NCBI GenBank assembly: GCA_900772675.1
Contig: CAAGRM010000151.1
Coordinates: 1 to 5,936 of the forward strand
DNA from: Lachnospiraceae bacterium
GTDB taxonomy: Bacteria; Bacillota; Clostridia; Lachnospirales; Lachnospiraceae
DNA length: 5,936 nt
Direction of reading: 5' to 3'
Part shown: positions 1 to 5,936 of the stretch, piece after piece
Numbering within the stretch: the stretch's first letter is position 1
Layout: the number at the start of each line of letters is the position of its first letter
Translations under genes and position numbers: made by a program
The notes under the pieces: model-generated
Seen by the model: the letters and a program-made list of their open reading frames with translations, nothing else
The model's database searches: none
Told to the model about the DNA's origin: nothing

Positions 1-1335
1 ATAGCAGAGCTCCATCGCGTAAAGCTGACGGGTCAGCGACTGCTGCCAGGAATCGTCCGCTTCAATGGAAAGCTTCAGCAGAAAGCTGCTTGCGCTCTCC
101 TGCCGTGCAAGACTTCCAAGGCGTGACACCAGTTCTGCATGGCTAACTCCCATGTTCAGCTTCCACGCCAGATAAAGATACGCTCCCTGCTTTTCTGCGG
201 TATCCAAAAGCTCTTCATGCTCTTTCAGCGGCACAAGTGCCTCTCTTGCTTTTCCGGTTTCCTCATGGCTTTCATACAGCCACGCTTTGCTCAGATTTAC
301 CCAGGCCGGATCGCCGCCGGCTTTTTCAAGCTGTTCCACCGATTCCCAGGTATCCTGATACCACGTGCGGTAGTCCTTCTTATGGACAGCAAGATCAAGA
401 TAGTCGCGCAAAATCGCCGCCGTCCGGCGGTCACGCTCCGTATGATTTCTGCTCGAAACGTGCTTTTCCCTGTTTGTCACTTCCAGTTCAAAACAAAGCT
501 TCTGTCTGCCCTGGCATACTGTGATTTTTCCGTAATGCTTTCCATTTCCGACTTTTTCCTGGTGAATGATATACTCCAGTCCGTAAACACTTCCGATAAA
601 ATCCTCGGAAGTAACCACCTTTTTCTCCACCTCCAGAAAATCTCCCTGCACTGCAATCTCCATGCGGACATAGCCCCACGTATTTTTATACAGATACAGG
701 GTCTCCTTGCGTGGCTGATCCACGGCAAGCACCGTTTTCTCCGGCTGCTCGGAAGAAAGCGTGACCGGTTCTTTTCTGCCAAGCGCAACCAGAAATTCCT
801 CCAGGTGCTGGAACGTCACCGGCTTGTGGGACAGGCCCTGATAGAGCGGAAGCTGATCCGGTGCCTCTTTTTCGAGCAGCTGTGCAAATTCTTTTTTCAC
901 AAAAACCCGGTACGCTGCCGCAAAATCACGGCTTGCAAGATGCACAAATCCATCCAGTGAACGGATTTCCTGTCCGGCTGCCGTCATCGGCTTTCCTGTC
1001 ATCGAAACGTGTACCCGCACACTGCGCTCTTCCAGATTGCTGCTGACGGTGATCTTTCCACAGATTTCATCACCCGCTTTCAGACCGCTGGTATCCACAC
1101 CATATTCCACTGTGCTTTCTGTTCCCTGGAACTGATTTTTCGCCAGAACGATTCGCTGATGATCTGTGGTCACAATTCCTTTTATTCTTCTCCCATCTTC
1201 CGCTCCGATCTTCAGCTCTCCGCGGAAATTCTGCCCTTCGTTCAGCGTCAGGGTCACTTCCGTCTCGGACAGCAGCAAATGGGGAACTTCATATTCAAAT
1301 CTGCCGTTCAGCAGTTGTTCCAATCTTCTTCTCAA
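1..1335 (-). CDS. DUF5717-like uncharacterised protein, N-terminal part (3' end beyond the window)
   Basis: An uninterrupted 445-codon frame runs from a TTG at 1335 to the window edge with no stop, so the protein is larger than seen here. It begins MRRRLEQLLNGRFEYEVP. Residues 15-115 and 205-290 look like two beta-rich, Ig-like modules: alternating hydrophobic strands, with EGQNFRGELKIG in the first and NTWGYVRMEIAVQGDFLEVE in the second. A mixed segment lies between them, including LYQGLSHKPVTFQHLEEFL. From about 300 the sequence turns helical, with Tyr/Trp/Ala-Leu spacing (DYLDLAVHKKDYRTWYQ, WVNLSKAWLYESHEETGKAREAL) that resembles TPR-like repeats. There is no signal peptide or membrane segment, so it is probably cytoplasmic. 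I recognise the pattern as DUF5717, a roughly 1,100-1,200-residue family of Lachnospiraceae; this is from memory, not a search. No function is known to me. Coding support comes from the long open frame, the preceding Shine-Dalgarno and the promoter. Confidence 0.85.
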   Translation of the reverse strand, partial: MRRRLEQLLNGRFEYEVPHLLLSETEVTLTLNEGQNFRGELKIGAEDGRRIKGIVTTDHQRIVLAKNQFQGTESTVEYGVDTSGLKAGDEICGKITVSSNLEERSVRVHVSMTGKPMTAAGQEIRSLDGFVHLASRDFAAAYRVFVKKEFAQLLEKEAPDQLPLYQGLSHKPVTFQHLEEFLVALGRKEPVTLSSEQPEKTVLAVDQPRKETLYLYKNTWGYVRMEIAVQGDFLEVEKKVVTSEDFIGSVYGLEYIIHQEKVGNGKHYGKITVCQGRQKLCFELEVTNREKHVSSRNHTERDRRTAAILRDYLDLAVHKKDYRTWYQDTWESVEQLEKAGGDPAWVNLSKAWLYESHEETGKAREALVPLKEHEELLDTAEKQGAYLYLAWKLNMGVSHAELVSRLGSLARQESASSFLLKLSIEADDSWQQSLTRQLYAMELCY

Positions 1336-1341
1336 TGTATT

Positions 1342-1348
1342 CACCTTT
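1342..1348 (-). promoter_or_regulatory. Ribosome binding site deciding a TTG start
   Basis: The minus strand reads AAAGGTG, of which AGGTG can pair fully with the CACCU of the 16S rRNA 3' end. Six bases (AATACA) separate it from the TTG at 1335. A GTG at 1344-1342 is in the same frame, three codons upstream of TTG, but it lies inside this Shine-Dalgarno and has no good site of its own. An in-frame TAG two codons before the GTG rules out anything further upstream. TTG is therefore the preferred start. Confidence 0.7.
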
Positions 1349-1391
1349 ATCTAACTTGTTTCGTACTTTCGTTCTTTTTCCACAATTTCTG

Positions 1392-1420
1392 ATTATACCC
1401 CAAGACGCATGGGATTGCAA
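1392..1420 (-). promoter_or_regulatory. Predicted sigma-A-type promoter for the DUF5717-like gene
   Basis: On the minus strand, TTGCAA (1420-1415, four of six matches to TTGACA) is followed by exactly 17 bp and then a perfect TATAAT (1397-1392). Transcription would begin near 1385 and give a leader of about 50 bases before the TTG start. The promoter lies wholly in the gap after the polC stop codon, where it can serve only the downstream gene. It is predicted from sequence alone. Confidence 0.65.
1397..1415 (-). repeat. Short imperfect inverted repeat within the promoter spacer
   Basis: Minus-strand ATCCCA (1415-1410) and TGGGGT (1402-1397) can form a six-pair stem, one pair being T-G, around a seven-base loop (TGCGTCT). 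No U-run follows, so it is not an intrinsic terminator for polC. It fills the spacer between the -35 and -10 boxes and could be a small operator-like site or chance. Confidence 0.3.
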
Positions 1421-1438
1421 CGGATAAGGAAACACGCT

Positions 1439-4400
1439 CTAATAATCGAACAGCGAAAACTGATTGCTTTCCGGCAGATCGCCGAACACGCCAAGATCTG
1501 CCATAAAGTCAATGATCGTCTTGCTGACCTTGGTCCGGTCGCGGAAATCATCCTTGGAAAGGAATTTTCCATTCCGGGCGGCAAGAACAACGGCATCGGC
1601 TGCTTTGTCACCAAGGCCCTCGATCGAATCAAGCGCCGGCATCAGATGCTTATCATCATAAACCTGGAACCGGTGCGCCTGTGCCTGATAGAGGTCTACC
1701 GGAACGAAATCGAAGCCGCGGGCATACATTTCCTGTACAATCTTCATATCCTTGACCGTCGCCTGCTCTTTCTGTGTCAGCGTATCTTTCCGTTTTTCAT
1801 AATCCTTCATATAGTATTCCAGACGGTCGCGCCCCATACACATAAGCTCATAGGAAAATGCGGATGCACGAATGGAAAAGTACGCCGCATAGTACGCCAG
1901 CGGGTAAAAAATCTTATAGTAAGCAATACGGTACGCCATCATGACATACGCCGCCGCGTGGGCCTTCGGGAACATGTATTTGATTTTTTTACACGACCAG
2001 ATATACCAGTCCGGCACGTTATGCGCCTTCATCTCCTCTTCCCACTCTGGTTTTAAGCCTTTTCCTTTTCGTACACTCTCCATAATAGTAAAGGAAAGCT
2101 CACTTTCGAGGCCCTTGTCGATCAGGTAGATCATAATATCATCTCGCGTACAGATGGCAGTGGAAATCGTTGCCTTTCCCTCCTCGATCAGCGTCTGTGC
2201 GTTGCCGAGCCACACATCCGTTCCGTGTGACAGACCGGAAATACGAATCAGGTCGGAAAAGGACTGCGGCTTCGTATCCAGAAGCATCTGGATAACAAAA
2301 TCGGTACCAAATTCCGGCACTCCGAGGCATCCGAGCGGACAGCCTCCGATATCCTCCGGCTTGATGCCGAGCGCCCCGGTACTCTTGAACAGCGACATGA
2401 CCTCCGGGTTGTCAAGGGGAATCGTCTGTGCGTCCAGATGTGTGATATCCTCAAGCATACGGATCATGGTCGGATCATCGTGTCCGAGAATATCAAGCTT
2501 TAAGAGGTTGGCATCGATCGAGTGGTAATCGAAATGGGTCGTAATAATGTCGGTTGTCATATCATTTGCCGGGTGCTGCACCGGGGTGAAGGAGTTGATA
2601 TCCTCGCCGAACGGCAGAACGATGATACCGCCCGGGTGCTGGCCTGTTGTCCGCCGGATGCCGGTACAGCCCTCCACAATGCGGTCAATCTCACAGTTCC
2701 GTTTATGCTGGCCGCGCTCCTCATAATAATTTTTCACGTAACCAAATGCCGTTTTGTCTGCCAGCGTACCGATCGTTCCGGCGCGGAACGTCTGGCCGGC
2801 ACCGAAAATAACCTCTGTGTATTTATGCGCTTTACTCTGATAATCACCGGAGAAGTTCAGGTCGATATCCGGCTCTTTGTTTCCCTTAAAGCCAAGGAAC
2901 GTCTCAAACGGAATATCAAATCCGGCTTTTTTCAGCGGCTTGCCGCAATTCGGGCAGACGGCATCCGGCATGTCGCATCCGGCGCGTCCGACGTACTCTT
3001 TGACGCGCGGTGAATCGAATTCGCTGTAGTGGCAGGACTCACAGTAATAATGCGGGCTGAGCGGATTTACTTCCGTGATTCCCGCCATCGTCGCAACGAA
3101 CGACGAACCAACAGAGCCTCGGGATCCTACCAGGTAGCCGTCCTCATTAGATTTCCACACCAGTTTCTGTGCAATAATGTACATAACGGCGTAACCGTTG
3201 GAAATAATGGAGTTCAGCTCCCGCTCAAGGCGCGCGGAAACGATCTCCGGCAGATCCTCGCCGTAAATTTCATGTGCACGGTCGTAACAGATTCTTCGCA
3301 GCGTTTTGTCGGAATCCTCGATGACCGGCGGGAATTTTCCGGCACGGATCGGGGAGATTTTCTCGACGAGATCCGAAATTTTACGCGGATTGGTAATAAC
3401 AACCTCCTCCGCCTTTTCACTGCCAAGATACGAGAATTCCTCGAGCATTTCCTCCGTAGTTCGTAAAAACAACGGTGCCTGCTCGTCCGCATCATCAAAA
3501 CCTTTTCCCGTCATAATGATCCGGCGGTAGATTTCATCCTGCGGATCCATAAAGTGAACGTCACACGTTGCCACAACCGGCTTGTGAAACTGCTCTCCCA
3601 GTTTGACGATCCGCTTGTTGATCTCGATCAGATCTTCCTCGCTCTCAACAGCGGAGACATCCTCCTTTTTGATCATGAACGCGTTGTTGCCAAGCGGCTG
3701 AATTTCCAGATAATCATAAAAATCCACGAGACGCGCAATCGCCGCATCCGGCTCACCGCGCAGAATTGCCTGATAGAGCTCGCCCGCTTCGCAGGCAGAT
3801 CCGATCATCAGGCCGTCCTGATACTTCAGATAGACACTCTTTGGCAGCTTTGGCCGACGGTTGTAATATTTCAGATGGGATTCCGACACCAGCCTGTACA
3901 GGTTGACTCTTCCCGTCTCATTCTTTGCCAGAATGATCGCATGGTACGACGGCAGCTTGCGGATCGCCTCCTCCGACACTTTTCCCTCCTCATTCAGAGC
4001 ATCCAGAGTCAGAATATTGCGTTCCTCAAGCATTTTCACAAATTTCACGAAAATTTCCGCTGTACAGCCGGCATCGTCTACCGCACGATGATGGTTTTCC
4101 AGGGAAACCCCGACTGCTTTTGCTACCGTATCCAGCTTGAAACGATTGAGACCCGGCAGCAGAAAACGTGCCATGGCAACCGTATCCGCTGTCGTAAATT
4201 CCCGTTCTATGCCCTGCAGGATACAGTTGTGCTCAATAAAGCTCATATCAAACGAAGCATTGTGGGCTACCATGACGGCTCCCTCGCAAAAGCTCAGAAA
4301 TTCCGGCAGCACTGTCTCAATGTCCGGCGCATCAAGAACCATATTGTCATTGATTCCGGTCAGATTCTCAATGCGGAACGGGATCGGAACCTTCGGATTG

Positions 4401-5936
4401 ACGAAGGTGGAAAACCGGTCAACGATGGCTCCGTTTTCCACACGGACAGCTCCGATTTCAATGATTTTGTTGACAACCGGCGAAAATCCCGTCGTCTCGA
4501 TATCAAAAACAACGTAGCTGCCATGGATATCCTGCCCTTTGCTGTTTACAATAATGTCCTTCAGGTCATCGACAAGATATGCCTCCATGCCGTAGATAAC
4601 CTTGAACGGGGCAGAAACCTTTTTCAGCTCGTCCTTTGTCGCCTCCGGGTGCTCTGCCTGATATTTTTTCCGGTAAGCACCGTCAATCGCTTCAATCGCA
4701 TGGTTTGCCTCCGGGAAGGACTGCACCACACCGTGATCGGTGATCGCGATTGCCGGATGCCCCCACTCATAGGCACGCTGCACCAGACGGGCCGCATCGG
4801 TAACACCATCCATATCGCTCATTTTTGTATGACAGTGCAGCTCCACACGCTTTACCGGACTGGTGTCCTGACGCCCGGTACGGAAATCTGTGATTTTTTT
4901 AATTCCCCATACAGACATGACCGTAAGATCGTGATCGAACGCATCTACTGTCGTTTTTCCTTTTACCTTGATAAATGCGCCTTTTTTTATCGCATCCTTT
5001 AATTCCGGCACTTCCGCATTCTGGACAAAAATTTTCACACCGATGGTATCGGTAAAGTCGGTGATGGTAAACATGAAAATCGTGCGCTCATTTCGGATCT
5101 CGCGCATGTCAACACTCTGAACTCTTCCCCGAATGACAACATCTCCGATTTCATCCCCGATTTTTAAAATCTCCACGCTTTCCTCGTCAAAATCTCTTCC
5201 GTACAGCACATCCGGGTTCGAGGATTTGCGCGGCTGATTGTCCGCACTCCGGCCGAAATTTCCCTTTCCCTTTTTTAAGGAACCGCGTCCGCCGCCGGAA
5301 AAACCTCTTGTTTTTCCGCCGTCTGCCGCTTTTTCTTTTTTTCCTTCGCCGCCCTTTGCTGCCGGGACTGTCTTTTCCGTTTCCTCTGCGGTCCTTGCCT
5401 GCTCTTCCATATGGTTCTTCTCTTTTTCCCCGAGCATTTCCCCATAGTGCGTATGCGCAAGGACATGACGTACCTCTTCCCGGATGCGCAGCTCAGAATT
5501 TCGCATGGCGCGGCTCTCCCCCTCCGGCTTTCTCATTTCGGTCTCTACAATCAGGTCAAAGCCGCACCGCTCACAGAAGATTTTCTCGAGAATGTGAATC
5601 AGCTCCTCCTCACGCTCCTTTGCAACAACGGATTCTACCAGCACCAGATGCATTTTGTTCGTCTCCGGAAACGTGATTTCAGCTGTTGAAAACAGATGAT
5701 TCAGAAAGACACTGTGGTTTTTCAGCTCCAACAGGATACTCGGGCGGTACACCTCCAGGAAGTTTTCCGGTGTATACTGGCGTGAGAGATAGAACCGTTC
5801 AATGATCTTCACGTGCAGCGGCACGTTGGAAAAGAGCTGCTCCTCCATCTGCCTTTCCAGCTGATAAATATATTTTTTATGAATCCACTGGCTGCTGACC
5901 ACATAAACCCACAAAAGATCCTTTTTCCGGTTGATC
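1439..5936 (-). CDS. polC: DNA polymerase III PolC-type alpha subunit, 5' end beyond the window
   Basis: Replicative DNA polymerase with proofreading; it works at the fork with the beta clamp. Numbering from the TTG codon at 5914, modules in order are: N-terminal domain (1-150), Gly/Lys-rich linker (165-235), OB fold (253-340), and a PHP domain (355-460 and 650-790) split by a DEDDh exonuclease (465-630; D471, E473, D556, H609, D614). A zinc module follows (C958, C961, C987, C990). The palm has GSRGSVGSS and PDIDLNFSG, with catalytic D1016, D1018 and D1141, the same 123-residue spacing as the second and third aspartates of Bacillus subtilis PolC. A helix-hairpin-helix lies near 1428-1449, and the clamp-binding motif QFSLF (1485-1489) is followed by Asp-Tyr and a TAG stop. 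The TTG at 5914 is not the true start: the frame stays open to the edge (INRKKDLL precedes it), so a short N-terminal piece is missing. No frameshift or lost catalytic residue is seen. Confidence 0.98.
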   Translation of the reverse strand, partial: INRKKDLLWVYVVSSQWIHKKYIYQLERQMEEQLFSNVPLHVKIIERFYLSRQYTPENFLEVYRPSILLELKNHSVFLNHLFSTAEITFPETNKMHLVLVESVVAKEREEELIHILEKIFCERCGFDLIVETEMRKPEGESRAMRNSELRIREEVRHVLAHTHYGEMLGEKEKNHMEEQARTAEETEKTVPAAKGGEGKKEKAADGGKTRGFSGGGRGSLKKGKGNFGRSADNQPRKSSNPDVLYGRDFDEESVEILKIGDEIGDVVIRGRVQSVDMREIRNERTIFMFTITDFTDTIGVKIFVQNAEVPELKDAIKKGAFIKVKGKTTVDAFDHDLTVMSVWGIKKITDFRTGRQDTSPVKRVELHCHTKMSDMDGVTDAARLVQRAYEWGHPAIAITDHGVVQSFPEANHAIEAIDGAYRKKYQAEHPEATKDELKKVSAPFKVIYGMEAYLVDDLKDIIVNSKGQDIHGSYVVFDIETTGFSPVVNKIIEIGAVRVENGAIVDRFSTFVNPKVPIPFRIENLTGINDNMVLDAPDIETVLPEFLSFCEGAVMVAHNASFDMSFIEHNCILQGIEREFTTADTVAMARFLLPGLNRFKLDTVAKAVGVSLENHHRAVDDAGCTAEIFVKFVKMLEERNILTLDALNEEGKVSEEAIRKLPSYHAIILAKNETGRVNLYRLVSESHLKYYNRRPKLPKSVYLKYQDGLMIGSACEAGELYQAILRGEPDAAIARLVDFYDYLEIQPLGNNAFMIKKEDVSAVESEEDLIEINKRIVKLGEQFHKPVVATCDVHFMDPQDEIYRRIIMTGKGFDDADEQAPLFLRTTEEMLEEFSYLGSEKAEEVVITNPRKISDLVEKISPIRAGKFPPVIEDSDKTLRRICYDRAHEIYGEDLPEIVSARLERELNSIISNGYAVMYIIAQKLVWKSNEDGYLVGSRGSVGSSFVATMAGITEVNPLSPHYYCESCHYSEFDSPRVKEYVGRAGCDMPDAVCPNCGKPLKKAGFDIPFETFLGFKGNKEPDIDLNFSGDYQSKAHKYTEVIFGAGQTFRAGTIGTLADKTAFGYVKNYYEERGQHKRNCEIDRIVEGCTGIRRTTGQHPGGIIVLPFGEDINSFTPVQHPANDMTTDIITTHFDYHSIDANLLKLDILGHDDPTMIRMLEDITHLDAQTIPLDNPEVMSLFKSTGALGIKPEDIGGCPLGCLGVPEFGTDFVIQMLLDTKPQSFSDLIRISGLSHGTDVWLGNAQTLIEEGKATISTAICTRDDIMIYLIDKGLESELSFTIMESVRKGKGLKPEWEEEMKAHNVPDWYIWSCKKIKYMFPKAHAAAYVMMAYRIAYYKIFYPLAYYAAYFSIRASAFSYELMCMGRDRLEYYMKDYEKRKDTLTQKEQATVKDMKIVQEMYARGFDFVPVDLYQAQAHRFQVYDDKHLMPALDSIEGLGDKAADAVVLAARNGKFLSKDDFRDRTKVSKTIIDFMADLGVFGDLPESNQFSLFDY

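Noticed and set aside
477..788. A 103-codon minus-strand open frame overlapping the DUF5717-like gene
   Set aside because: It lies in another frame of the same strand, is rich in Arg/Ser/Trp with no domain pattern, and is fully contained in the larger coding frame.
139..960. A 273-codon plus-strand open frame opposite the DUF5717-like gene
   Set aside because: It too is codon-aligned with the minus-strand gene, so it reflects scarce TTA, CTA and TCA codons. The minus-strand frame is longer, unbroken, has a ribosome binding site and promoter, and resembles a known family.
1397..1438. Possible intrinsic terminator after polC
   Set aside because: The only hairpin is six pairs with a wobble, and it is followed by ATAATCAG rather than a U-tract, so it does not meet the usual pattern.
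1409..2056. A 215-codon plus-strand open frame crossing the polC stop codon
   Set aside because: Codon-aligned antisense of polC again, as are the plus-strand frames at 2522-3013 and 3029-3466. It has no Shine-Dalgarno that I can see and no recognisable protein features.
3554..5002. A 482-codon open frame on the plus strand, antisense to the PHP and exonuclease part of polC
   Set aside because: It is in the frame whose codons are exact reverse complements of polC codons. It stays open only because polC uses no TTA, CTA or TCA codon across this stretch; its stop at 5000-5002 is the complement of the TTA codon for Leu305. The translation shows no recognisable domain and polC is unmistakable.
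5912..5914. TTG at 5914 as the start codon of polC
   Set aside because: The frame continues upstream without a stop to the window edge, the preceding residues (INRKKDLL) read like PolC N-terminal sequence, and no Shine-Dalgarno sits at a suitable distance. The true start is outside the window.

Overview
The window carries two genes, both on the minus strand, and both run off an edge. From right to left they are polC, the PolC-type replicative DNA polymerase III alpha subunit (missing a short N-terminus), and then the N-terminal 445 codons of a large uncharacterised protein that I assign to the DUF5717 family. A 103-bp gap separates them.

The organism is a low-to-mid GC Firmicute, most likely a clostridium of the Lachnospiraceae. 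PolC itself marks the Firmicutes and relatives. Its sequence is of clostridial type (for example the GGCPLGCLGVPEFG stretch), and DUF5717 proteins are, as far as I recall, largely a Lachnospiraceae family. Genus cannot be set from this window.

Layout: positions 1436-5936 to 1439 are polC, with all expected modules visible: N-terminal domain, charged Gly/Lys linker, OB fold, PHP domain interrupted by a DEDDh proofreading exonuclease, zinc-binding insertion, polymerase palm with three catalytic aspartates, helix-hairpin-helix and a C-terminal clamp-binding motif. Positions 1336-1438 are intergenic and hold a good sigma-A-type promoter (TTGCAA, 17 bp, TATAAT) and a ribosome binding site, but no convincing terminator after polC. 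Positions 1-1335 are the DUF5717-like gene, best started at a TTG codon.

Functionally, polC is the leading replicative polymerase with built-in proofreading. The downstream protein has beta-rich modules followed by a helical, repeat-like segment and has no assigned role. Its position suggests that it is transcribed partly by read-through from polC and partly from its own promoter, but proximity alone does not show a replication function. I saw no mobile element, CRISPR array, RNA gene or clearly novel system. The most under-explained item is the DUF5717-like gene.
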